A stretch of 64,000 nucleotides of DNA from Myxocyprinus asiaticus (Eukaryota > Chordata > Actinopteri > Cypriniformes > Catostomidae), in assembly GCF_019703515.2 (NCBI RefSeq), contig NC_059362.1, positions 44,691,826 through 44,755,825 on the forward strand, given 5' to 3'. A program made the position numbers and the translations under genes. How positions within the stretch are numbered: position 1 is the first letter of the stretch; every line of letters starts with the position of its first letter. The notes under the pieces are model-generated. The model was not told the origin of the DNA, searched no databases, and worked only from the letters and a program-made list of their open reading frames with translations. Shown one piece after another: positions 53,125 through 64,000 of this stretch.

Positions 53125-56100
53125 TACATAATAATCCATATTATTTTTATGATTATGACAATTTGATATTGGACAGATATTACAGAAAATAAGAAATTGG
53201 CAGCTTGCTTTAACTATGTATGGTAGCTATAATGTTCTAATGGTTTTTGACGTAAAATGGGTCTAATTAAAAAAAAAAAAAATTGAAATAAAAATGTTTT
53301 GAAACTGGCAAATGGTAACTGTACCACAAAGGAAAGTGCCCAAAGGAGTTTTTCTTAAAAATAATCAAATTCTCCACCAATTAATTTAATCCATGTTTCT
53401 TAATAAATTGATATATTGGTACATTTGGAACTCCTTAAAACCCTAATCATTATGATATGTTTATGAATATGTTGCCACATGGCTACACTGCACCATGCAG
53501 GGTTAAATACAAATAAACAAAGACAACTAGGAATGTGCGTCAGTATACAGACATATGTACAGATGCACATGAATCAGGGTATATAATCTACCATTGTCAG
53601 TTCAGATTCACATATGAGAATATGACTCTGCAACATGATCACATAGCAATTCGGCATGTGGAAATCTGCGCTGTATTGAGCAATATTCGATATCAGAATT
53701 GGTTTTATTGTGCAAGTAAGATTGCTCTTAAGACAAATTTAACTTGACAGTTGACATAGACATTACACATAAAAAAATAGGAAATGTAAATAAATACAAA
53801 TAAGATAAATATATACAGATATAAATGTACCAGGATTTATCAGTTCAATGAGAACTGAAAACTCAAGATTTGGTTCCCTAATGGTGAACAATCCTAAAGG
53901 ATTTGTACAGCAATGAATTTGTATCATAATTTAGAACCAATCCTAACCACAATATTCCCGAGTCCCATGATGCTTTGCGGGCGATGTGGGCTGAACTTCC
54001 GGTTAAGCATAAACAATCGTATGTTATGTACTAACGCAGCATTAAAAATGACAGAAACTTGAGAACAAATGATCTCAGAATTATAGCAAGGTGATATTGT
54101 TCTTCCTCATCAATCTGTTAATGATTATGGGTTTCAGGATGATGGCAAAATATCTCAAATAGAAGCATTTTGGTTATTTTATTGAGTCTTTATCCATCAG
54201 TGGAAGAACCTGTGCAGACTAACCTGAAAAGCTATGTAGACTATTAGTGCCTTCACAGCTGTAAAGTTGGAAATGCTTTGAGAAATGTAGATAATTATGT
54301 TTATTTTAAAGCATATATTGAGTCTAGTCAGAACCTGAAGAGTTTGTTGTACCGAGATTATGCACTTACTGTAGATACAGGGGAGGTCTAGACAGCAGGA
54401 TGCTCGTGTATTACAGGACTCAGGCGATGAGACTGTCATGCTTCCGTTTTTCGGATAAAATACAATTATTTTGTGGGAGATGACTATGTAGTAAGCTCAA
54501 TCTAGCTTTATAATTGTTAGTTTAAATACATAATATTCGTATCTAAATGCTATAACCTACATGAAATGTTTTAGTGTTGACTGAACAACTGATCCTGTTG
54601 ATAGATTGAATGTATTGTTCTTGTGTGGGAAATAACGACGTCATAGCAGCCACACAATAAACTGTACCGTACAAAAGAACTACATGCAATACAAATAAAC
54701 ATACAGTATTTATTTGGACATACATTATAAACATTGTACATAAAAGTTCAGTGTTCACTGTAAAGCAACTATGAAACAGTATGTATTATTAAAAGCACTA
54801 GCTGTACAAATAAATTTAATTGATACTGAATTAATGTCCACACTGTTTTACAAATCACCTTTTCCCTTAAGAGAAGACATGCACATTCTGCAAAGACACT
54901 CAAAAGAAAGTGAATTGCAGGCAGGAAAAATGCAGGAAAGAAGAAACTCATAATACAGTTAATTTCAAATGTGATAAAACATCTCACTGCTGTATATGTC
55001 TCATCTAATAATTATGGTCTTCCACTGTGGAATTGATTCATTTAACATCACAGCATGAAAACAGTTGAAAACATCGTCACAACTCACAGACAGTTCAGGA
55101 AAAGCACCGTTCCTTTTTATACTCAGTAATAATACCATTTCAAAAAATGTGGAGCATTCACAAAAAAAGATGCTAAATAGAAATGAACAAACTCTCAATA
55201 TGTCTAATGAACTTTCAGCACATGTACACACACACACACACACACCTGTTAGCACAATAATGCTATCGTTTATGTAATTCATTGCTCTCCATTTCTGGAC
55301 ATCTATCGTAGCCGGACTGTAACCGTGGATAATATAAGTAATCCCCACTGTTGACTTCTTGCCAATAAAGTGCACACAAACAAATTATTCCAAAGCTTTT
55401 TTCAAACAGATGTTCTTAAGTCAATCCTTCTGTAGGCATCCGATGGAAGAAGCAGCATCTGGGACTGGAGCGCTGTGCTTTGCGAGTGGTTTCTGATTAT
55501 AACATTGCTATTTTAGATAAAACGTTAGTTTCACTTGATTATTAGGATAACCATTTACTGCACACATTGTCTGGGAAATTTTAAAGACATCTTACAACAT
55601 TTAAAAAGCAAGAATCTAACCACATGACACGCAAGCAAGCAGTGACCAGCTACACACAAAACGGCAACCAATCGCACTTCCGTTAGCCAACCGGAAATTC
55701 CGCCCACCTAGCGAATTACAGTGGACTCGCTGAGAATATTGTGGAATGGTGTCAATTTAAAACCCCTCTAAAAGGGTCGTTCCTTAATATTCTTTATTTG
55801 CATAAATAGTTTGATGTAGAACCATACCTACTGTTCCCAAAGAACCTCCCATTCTTTATCCCTGAAATGGCTCTTTATAAGGTGCTTTGAACTTTCAGAA
55901 ATGGGTTCGTTATGGGTCCCAGTAAAGGACATTTAAATACAAGCCAAATAAATCTGGTGATCTTTAGAACCATTTTGTTTAAGGAGTGTTCAGCTGAATA
56001 AACTGAATTGATCAGCTTTTTTCAGAATTCCCTTATCCAGTGTGATTCCATTAGGATTGGTTCCAAATTATAATCGAAATTCCATTAGTAATCCTGTACA

Positions 56101-56148
56101 GATCTTTTAGGGTTTTTTGACTTGGTAGGACAGTGTATAGACATTGAT
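53125..56148. other. slc24a4 intron 1, no gene; possible element at 53990-55715
   Basis: Two GC-richer patches stand out: gctgaacttccggttaag at about 53990 and caaccaatcgcacttccgtt with ccaaccggaaattccgcc at 55665-55705. They are roughly inverted and may be the ends of a 1.7-kb element, or promoter-like sequence with CCAAT and ETS-type CCGGAA words. ORFs between are not recognised. Confidence 0.3.
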
Positions 56149-56722
56149 GGAATATTCTGGGTTCAGTACGAGTTAAACTCAATCGACAGCATTTGTGGCA
56201 TAATATTGACAACCACAAAAATTAATTTCGAATCGTCCCTCCTTTTCTTTATAAAAAGCAAAAATCTGTGTTACAGTGAGGCACTTACAACGGAAGTTAA
56301 TGGGGCCAATCTGTAAACTTTAAAATACTCACTGTTTCAAAAGTATAGCCACAAGACATAAGCAATATGTGTGTTAACATGATTTTAGAGTGAAAAAATA
56401 GCTTATTAAACTTTTCTTTGTAAGGTTATAGTCAATTTGGCAACTTCATGCAATGACAATGTAATGTCAACAAGCTCTAAAAGGACTCTTAAATGACGAA
56501 AGTGTAAGTGCTTTAATAAAATGATAAGCTTCACATTTCTGCCTTTAAACCCTCCAAAAATTGGCCCCATTCAGTTCCATTGTAAATGCCTCACTGTAAC
56601 CTCGATTTTTAATTATTTAAATAAAAGGAGGGACGAGTGGAAATTAATTTTTTGAGGTAATCAATATTATGCCACAAATGCTGTTGATTGAGCTTAACTT
56701 GTATTGAACCCGGAACATTCCT
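56149..56722. mobile_element. Palindromic TTAA MITE, copy P3
   Basis: Left end ggaatattctgggttcagta, right end the inverse (attgaacccggaacattcc), followed by TTAA at 56723-56726. The arms share gacagcatttgtggcataat and ggaagttaatggggccaat. It abuts the next element at the same TTAA. Confidence 0.8.
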
Positions 56723-56726
56723 TTAA

Positions 56727-58016
56727 CCCTTTAAGCTAATATGGGCCCACGAGAAAAAAAACATTGTCAAAATATGAATAACTACAGTCTTGACCAACAC
56801 AAAATAGGTATTGTTTGAAAGCTTAGAAGCTCTACATTACAGTGCATGTAGCCATTATAACCAAAACTGAACAAGTGCTTTGAAATTTGCAGACAAATCA
56901 GAAGTGTTCCGTTTTGATAATTCATGAAAAATGTTGTACTGTACATAATAATGCAATCGATAAAAACATCAAACTCACCAAATAGCCATGTGTCATATGT
57001 TGTTGGAAAGCTCTCAAAGAGTAGAATACAACCAGCCCATTTGTTGTACTCACAGACACAATTATAGCGACTAATGACATTTATGTTGGTGTTGCTTATA
57101 TGCCGCGTTTTCGCTTATAACTTCATGAAAAATAAAAAGAACATAAAAATCACATACCATTACTTAGAGGAGGCGATTATCTTTCAAATGAGCCCAGACA
57201 AAAGGTAATCGGATGCAAAGATCATTAGATAATTGACACAAAGCACAATGTGTACACAGCATCTGGCTATCTGTCATATTGCAATTTGGCTGAAAACACG
57301 ATAGCTTTCCTGGGTCACATGACATCATTGGAAATGATGTAACGTCATGGAACGCTAAACCAACTGGATTGGGTTCAGATCAGTGCAAAAATCATCCATA
57401 TTTGGACAGAGAGACATGTAATTGGTGACTGTTATATATGGCCACCAGGAGATGGCACCAAGTACATGACTCAATGATGACTCAAATGGCACAGAATGAA
57501 ACTCATTCTGTGATATCTCATGACTAAAATCATGTCTGCATGATATGCAAACCTTTAGTCATTGCTGTGTTTGCATGTGTAATTAGTTCTGATGTACAAT
57601 TATTGTGTTTTATTTGTTTGGAGAGGCTTTTGGACACTTAGAGACGTTTTTGTACACTAGGATAAATTATTTTTGAAATGCTAACATTTTTTGATTGCTT
57701 TGTCTTATCGACACAACATTTTTCCTCAGTTACAGTTGAAATGACTCGGAACAGAACAGAAGCAGAATTTTGGAGACGTCTTATTTACACCCAGAGATTG
57801 ATGTCAAATCAGAAAAATAAGGAAAAAACAAACACTTTTTTTTTGTGATTTTTCAGCAGTTTCTTAGGCCGAGAGTCCCAGAATTTATTCTAATCTATGT
57901 CATTAAACATTTTGAAATGTTTTCTTTACAGTGATACCAAACACTTGTTTTTGTTTGTTTGTTATGCCTCTGAAACAGGAAATCTTTCTTTAAAAAAAAC
58001 CTCAGAGCGTAAAGAG
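56727..58016. mobile_element. TTAA-target non-autonomous element, 1,290 bp (Kolobok/piggyBac-like)
   Basis: TTAA at 56723-56726 and 58017-58020. Ends CCCTTTAAGC and the inverse GCGTAAAGAG. Related internally to 14949-15911 (ttgaaagcttagaagctc). No ORF. Confidence 0.65.
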
Positions 58017-58507
58017 TTAAATAAGAAAAATAAAAAGCTGTCCTAAAATAAGTAAATGCAAATAAGACAAATAGAAATATTCATCAGTGTATGGGAATGT
58101 AGTTACATATTTATCAAGATCAATAATCTACAGTAGCATTATCAATTACATGTGATTAATAAATGGCAATATGCTGCCTGTGTATAAATATGTCCCATCA
58201 GATTTGCCCTGGACGTTTGTGATTGACATGTTTCTAATGAGTATCTTTTATTCTGAATGGATTGTGTGCTATGAGGTCAGTTTAGAGGTAGATAAGATAC
58301 AAGAACATGTCTGAAAAACTAGTGATCAGCTCATCTAGACATCATTTAGGCGTGTTTGATCCTACGATGCAGTATTTGTTAGCAGCTCACTAGGTTTTGA
58401 GACACAATCTGTGTGTTGGTGGAGATGATCTGCATGTTTCATATGCCGATTTTCTCTCATTATTATTCTCTCGTAATTTGTCTTTTATGAGCAAATATGT
58501 GTGTTAA

Positions 58508-59052
58508 AGGAATAATTCAGCCAGCAATGAAGACTGTCATTACTTACTCACCCTCGTGTCATTCCAAAATTAGCAATTTCAACTTGTTCCTCATTTATTA
58601 AAAATAGCAGTTACAGTGAGACACCTACAATGGAAGTGAATGGGGTCAATTAGTAAACGTTAAAGTGCTCACTGTTTTAAAAGTATAGCCACAAGACGTA
58701 AACAATATGCGTGTTAACATGATTGTAGTGTGATAAAACCACTGACTAACCTTTTCTGTGTAAAGTTTGTTGCCATGAAAACAGAACCCTGTAATCCATC
58801 AGGATATAACTTTACACAGATAAAGTTAGTATGCAATTTTATCACATTAAATCATGTTAACAGATATAATGTTTATATCTTGTGGCTATACTTTTGAAAC
58901 AGTGTGCATTTTAGCGTTTATGGACTGGCCACATTCACGTCCATTGTAGGTGTTACTGTACTTGTATAATTTTTATTTTAAGGGACATAGTCAGCATTAT
59001 GCTACAAATATTTTTAATTGAGCTTTACTTGTATTGAACCTGGAGTATTCCT
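58508..59052. mobile_element. Palindromic TTAA MITE, copy P4, with an Angel-like left end
   Basis: TTAA at 58504-58507; right flank CTAA. The left 60 bases (ggaataattcagccagcaat, cattacttactcaccctcgt) are Angel-like, while the inside (tacaatggaagtgaatgggg, aagtatagccacaagacgta) and right end (tgtattgaacctggagtatt) are of the P family, so it is a chimera. Confidence 0.7.
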
Positions 59053-59467
59053 CTAAACATGACCTTGTGCATGAATTAAACACAAAGACAGCAGTAAAAC
59101 ATGAATTACATTAAAAAATCACAAGAAGCTTAAAAGATTATTCTGTACTGATAGCATACAGAGATTCATAAATCTGTAATTTCACAGCAGGGGCTTTTAC
59201 TGTCAGAAATAGCCTCTTTCTTTCGTGTCAGCTCATGACGTTAACATAAAAAGCATGCGTACAATATATGCGTGCGATGATGTCAGACTCATTGGAACCA
59301 GAGATAAAAGACAAAAGGAACATATGCAATCCCCCAATCTTTACTTCTCCTTTTTTTAATCAGTCAAATCTAGTTTTCCTTTTTAGCTGGGGGAGAAAGA
59401 AACACAATATTGTCACTATCATTTGACAGATTGGCGTGCAGGAAAATAAGATTAAGGATATATTTAA

Positions 59468-59560
59468 AGGGATTGTTCACCAATAAAATGACAATTCTGT
59501 CATGGTTTACTCAACTTACAAAGCCGTATGACTTTCTTTCTTCTGATTCCTTTTATACAT
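59468..59560. repeat. Single arm of an Angel-like MITE
   Basis: After TTAA (59464-59467): agggattgttcaccaataaa through tctgtcatggtttactcaac to tatgactttctttcttctga. Confidence 0.65.
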
Positions 59561-60420
59561 TATGAAGCATTTGTGCTTGCTGACGGTCTTGGTTGCTGGC
59601 CGTTCACCTGGTGTCTTTAATCCAGAAATAATTGACGACGACTATAGTAATGTCAGGATCACTTCCTTTTATTTGTATGCTTGTTGTGAAAGGGACAGCG
59701 AACTGTTTCAAAATGTTCTGAAATTGATTTGTTTGGCTGAGAGCGTGTCAGATGGTCTGTATTCAATACTAGTCTTTTATCAGCAGTTCAGCATGTCGTT
59801 TGGACTGAATTTAGGCCAGTTTATTTTAATTGACACCCTTTGATGAAGCCAAATTGCTGCTGTGGAGCAAACGCTGCTGGCAACCTGGCACAGTTTACAT
59901 TTACTGTACCTTTACATCAGAAATAGTTTATTGTCATTTATAGAAAGCACATTATCAAGTTGTTTGGTTTATATCGCTTTGCTTTAGCAGCGTACTTCGT
60001 TATGGACAATAAGTGGGCTTGTTTTGCTTGGAATAATTTAATAGAAATGTGGCGCTTATGATTATGATATTTCCCTACTGTTGGATGTTAAGCAAATTAA
60101 TAAAACAGATAGTTACGATTCTTAAATCTGATAGGATGCGGCATTTAAAAATAGCCAAAATATGCACTCCTGTGACCGCAGATACATTTTTAATTTTATA
60201 ATGCTGAGCAAAGTTTATAGATTGCTTGCATGAACATGCTACTGTTAGCCATATGAACTATATAATTTGGTGAAAGAATAGTTTATTCTGATTATTATTA
60301 TTATTATTACGTTTTAAAATGTACTGTATAAATCATTTGTGTCTTTTATCATACTGCGGTTTGCTGGCATTTAATAAAATGTGGCTTGTTGCTTTATTTT
60401 ATTGGTATAAATAAAAAAAG
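59561..60420. other. slc24a4 intron 1, no gene recognised
   Basis: AT-rich. A 93-codon frame at 59562-59843 begins with a hydrophobic stretch but shows no family resemblance and is likely chance. Confidence 0.3.
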
Positions 60421-60424
60421 AAAT

Positions 60425-62150
60425 TCTGACTTTTCATCTTACAATTGTGACTATTTCTCGTAATTGCAAGTTTATATTTTGCAATTGCGAGAAATAATGC
60501 TGCAATTTACGAGATATAAATTCACAATTGCAACTTATTTTCTTGCAGTTGCAACCATTTCTCGTAATTGTGGGTTTATGAGAAATTAAGATGCAATTGC
60601 GAAATATAAACTTGCAATTACGACTTTCGCGACTGTCTTAAAATATTGCAATTAATATCTTGCAATTGCGACTTTATGTCTTGCAATTGTGACTTTATTT
60701 CTCGCAATGCATCTTAATTTGTCATAATTGCGACTATATCTCTCAGTTGCATCTTAATTTCTCGTAATTGCGACTTTATATCTCGCAATTGCGACTTTGT
60801 ATCTCGCAATTGTGACTTTATTTATCGCAGTTGTGTCTTAATTTCTGGTAACACCTTACCTGTGTTCTTACCAGCTCATCCAATGCGGGCACGTGTTGAG
60901 CGCATGCCTCTTCACGGTTTGACGTCAAAATCAGAGAATAACGCGATTATTTCAAATGTCATGTAAACGAGGATTTCTTGCCTTGTCAGATTTTTTAAAT
61001 AAGCTGATTTTAGAGTGTAATCAGCGTATTGGTGTATATGCAAACTGACTAATTTTCTGGTAATTGAGACTTTATGTCTCACAATCGCGACTTTATATCT
61101 CACAACTGCATCTTAATATCTCGCAATTGCAGGCCTGGGTAGCTCAGTGGTAAAATACGCTGGCTACCACCCCTGGAGTTCACTAGTTCAAATCCCAGGG
61201 CGTGCTGAGTGACTCCAGCCAGGCTTCTTAAGCAACCAAATTGGCCCTGTTGCTAGGGAGGGTAGAGTCACATGGGGTAACCTCCTCATGGTCGCTATAA
61301 TGTGGTTTGTTCTCGGTGGGGTGCATGGTGAGTTGAGCATGGATGCTGCGGTGGGTGGCGTGAAGCCTCCACACGCACTGCGTCTCCATGGCAACGCGCT
61401 CAGACAGTCTGGCAGTCTCAGACGCAGAGGCAACTGGGATTCGTACTCCACCACCCAGATTGAGGCAAATCACTATGCAACCACAAGGACTTAAAAGCAC
61501 ATTGGGAATTGGGCATTCCAAATTAGAGAGAAAAGGGGAAAAAATCCACAAAAAAAAAAAAAAAAAAATTCTCGCAATTGCAACTTTATATTTCAAATGC
61601 TACTTTTTATCTCAAAACTGTGCCTTAATTTCTCATAATTGCGACTTTATATCTAGCAATTGCATCTTATTTTCTCATAATTGCAAATGTACATCTCACA
61701 ATTGCGAATTTATATCTTGCAATTGCATCAAAATTTCTTGTAAATGCAGCTTTATATCTAGCAATTGTGACTTTACACAATTTCTGGTAATTGAGACTTT
61801 ATATCTCATAATCGCGACTTAATATCTCATAACTGCGTCTTAATATCTTGTAATAGCGACTTTATATCTTGCAGTTGCAACTTAATTTCTTGGAATCGTG
61901 ACTTTATATCTTGCAATTGCGACTTTATATCTCATAGCTGCATCTTAATATCTCGAAATTGCGATTTTATTTCTTGCAGTTGCAACTTAATTTCTCAGAA
62001 TTGCACATTTATATCTCGCAATTGTAACTTTATATCTCGCAATTGCGACTTTATATCTTGCAATTAGTCTTAAGTTCTCGTAACTGTGACTATATCTTGA
62101 ATTGCGAGTATATCTCACAACTGCATCTTAATATCTCGTAATTGCGACTT
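60425..62150. repeat. Degenerate satellite of about 22-bp units with a GCAATTGC palindrome
   Basis: The unit is close to TCTCGCAATTGCGACTTTAT with many variants and both orientations near the left end. It is interrupted by a non-repeat stretch (60850-61060) and the SINE at 61129-61569. It resumes at 63690-63820 after a Tc1 insertion and a GC-rich segment. Confidence 0.9.
61129..61569 (+). repeat. tRNA-derived SINE, copy 6, with poly-A tail
   Basis: From gcaggcctgggtagctcagt to ggggaaaaaatccac plus about 17 A. The satellite resumes right after it with ttctcgcaattgc; tctcgcaattgca-like words on both sides fit a target duplication inside the satellite. Confidence 0.9.
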
Positions 62151-62152
62151 TA

Positions 62153-62871
<719 letters not shown>

Positions 62872-62879
62872 TTAACATC

Positions 62880-63445
62880 TCCAGTTGATTGGTTGGCTCC
62901 GCCCTCCGAGTCTTCCACGACTCCGCCCGATCCTTCTTCTGAGACTCTTCCTCCTGCGGCTCCGCCTGCTCCTCCTCCAGCAGCTCCGCCCACTCCTCCT
63001 CCAGTGGCTCTGCCCGCTCCTCCTCCAGCGGCTTCATCCTCTCCTCCAGCAGCTTCATCCCCTCCTCCTCCTAAGACTTCAGCGGCTCCGCCTGCGGTAC
63101 AGCGGTACTGCCCCTTGAACTTCTTGCGGCTCAGCCTCTTGAGACTTTGCCTCCTGCAGCTCAGACCCCTGAGCACTTGCCTGCTGTAGCTCCGTCCCCT
63201 GAGCCTCCGACTCCTGCGGCTCCGCCCCCTGACCCTCTGCCAGTTCCGTCCTGGTCTCCTGTTCCTCTGCCAGTTCCATCCTGGTATCCGGATATTCTAC
63301 CAACTCCAACCTAACCGCCGGACCCCGCTCCCTTCCTGGAGCCGCCTCCCAGGCCACCGAACCTCGCTCCCTTCCTGGAGCCGCCACCCAAACCGCCGGA
63401 CCCCGCTCCCTTCCCGGAGCTGCCGGACCATGCTCCCTTCCTGGT
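62880..63445. other. GC-rich, proline-codon-rich segment with short tandem units
   Basis: gctccgcc, cctcctcc and agcggct words dominate, then 39-base units around ggaccccgctcccttcctgg at 63320-63440. The + frame 62845-63189 reads Pro/Ala-rich. Such sequence is known from the coding or spacer parts of fish retroelements, but no diagnostic domain is visible. Composition is sharply unlike the surroundings. Confidence 0.45.
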
Positions 63446-63585
63446 TCTGTCATGTCATTCTTGTGTTTTCCCCCCAAGGACTTTTATCTTGAAAATGTTA
63501 ATGTTTTGTGTCTTCCTTTTATGTCTGTCTTCCCATCCATTGCCTTAATTGTATTCCAGGTGTTCCTTGTCTCCTTGTTAGCCCT

Positions 63586-63588
<3 letters not shown>

Positions 63589-63620
<32 letters not shown>

Positions 63621-63622
63621 CC
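63589..63622. repeat. Compound (GT)n(AT)n microsatellite
   Basis: About 12 bases of GT followed by about 20 of AT. Confidence 0.85.
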
Positions 63623-63689
63623 TCTTGTTCCTTGTTCCAGTGTCGGTTCTTGTTTGTGTGTTGTGCGTTAGTTGCCAGGATACAACTGT

Positions 63690-63820
63690 ATATCTCGCAA
63701 TTGTGACTATATCTTGCAATTGTGATTTTATTTTTCGCAATTTTGTCTTAATTTCTCGTAATTGTGACTTTATATCTCGTAATTGTTACTTTATATTTTG
63801 TAATTGTGACTCTCGCTAAT
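63690..63820. repeat. Satellite block 2 (TCTCGCAATTGTGAC units)
   Basis: tatctcgcaattgtgact and variants, six or so units, same family as 60425-62150, showing that the array once spanned both. Confidence 0.85.
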
Positions 63821-64000
63821 GTTAACTATTAATGGAACTAATGTTAAATGTCTCGTTTTAAATGAGGATCAAGCTTAAAACTACAAGAAAAGTTAACAAG
63901 AAATGTATGTGATATCTGTTATTATATAGTTCAAAAGTATAAATTTATAAGAGTTTATAAGGTTGAAATGGAATATTTAATTATTATAATATGTTTTTTT

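Noticed and set aside
59562..59843. 93-codon + frame with hydrophobic N-terminus
   Set aside because: No similarity to a known secreted or membrane protein; inside an intron and without splice signals or neighbours.
61388..61822. 144-codon frame with repeated SxNCxF pattern that looks like a Cys-repeat protein
   Set aside because: It is the translation of the 22-bp satellite joined to SINE sequence.
60425..62150. CRISPR-like regular repeat array
   Set aside because: Units are contiguous and degenerate with no unique spacers, in a vertebrate intron; a satellite.

Overview
This is vertebrate nuclear DNA, most likely from a teleost and probably a cypriniform fish. The reasons are split genes with GT-AG introns, synteny of cpsf2 followed by slc24a4 on the same strand (the order known from human 14q32), many fish-type Tc1/mariner, hAT, CACTA-like and TTAA-target DNA transposons, tRNA-derived SINEs, and abundant (CA)n/(TA)n microsatellites. 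There is no prokaryotic content, no CRISPR array and no intact virus. Species and assembly cannot be told from the window.

Two host genes are supported. (1) cpsf2, the 100 kDa subunit of the cleavage and polyadenylation specificity factor, is on the + strand with all 14 coding exons between 8722 and 29826. The joined exons make a 2,364-base frame (787 residues plus stop) without a break, and polyadenylation signals follow at 30167-30360. The 5' noncoding exon and promoter were not located with certainty; a CCAAT/CRE pair at 4195-4205 is a candidate. (2) The first coding exon of slc24a4, a K+-dependent Na+/Ca2+ exchanger, lies at 46761-46942 on the + strand. The rest of the window (46943-64000) is its first intron.

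Everything else is mostly repeats. Region 1-8.5 kb, upstream of cpsf2: a hAT element with a perfect 8-bp target duplication inside a LINE tail, a Sleeping-Beauty-type Tc1 relic in a tetranucleotide repeat, a CACTA-like element, and an internally deleted Tc1 element split by a second Tc1 element. Region 8.7-30.4 kb, cpsf2: introns loaded with nested hAT, Tc1, SINE and TTAA-target elements; one hAT-like repeat ends about a dozen bases before the splice acceptor of coding exon 13. Region 30.4-46.3 kb, intergenic: SINEs, palindromic MITEs, Tc1 copies including a DD36E element, and a perfect DR1 nuclear-receptor site at 43332-43344. Region 46.3-64 kb, slc24a4 start and intron 1: a locally repeated LINE-tail-like unit, a DD37E Tc1-related element that is close to intact, an L1-type retrotransposon with a 15-bp target duplication sitting inside another transposon, three palindromic or TTAA elements, and a long degenerate satellite built on a GCAATTGC palindrome.

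I found no clear new biological system. The most useful leads are the catalytic-spacing diversity of the Tc1-like transposases (DD34E, DD36E, DD37E in one window), two element copies sharing one internal deletion junction, a family of TTAA-flanked long palindromes, the TE placed against a cpsf2 splice acceptor, and an upstream ORF whose stop overlaps the slc24a4 start as ATGA. Family names are given from memory; coordinates, target duplications and reading frames were read from the sequence.
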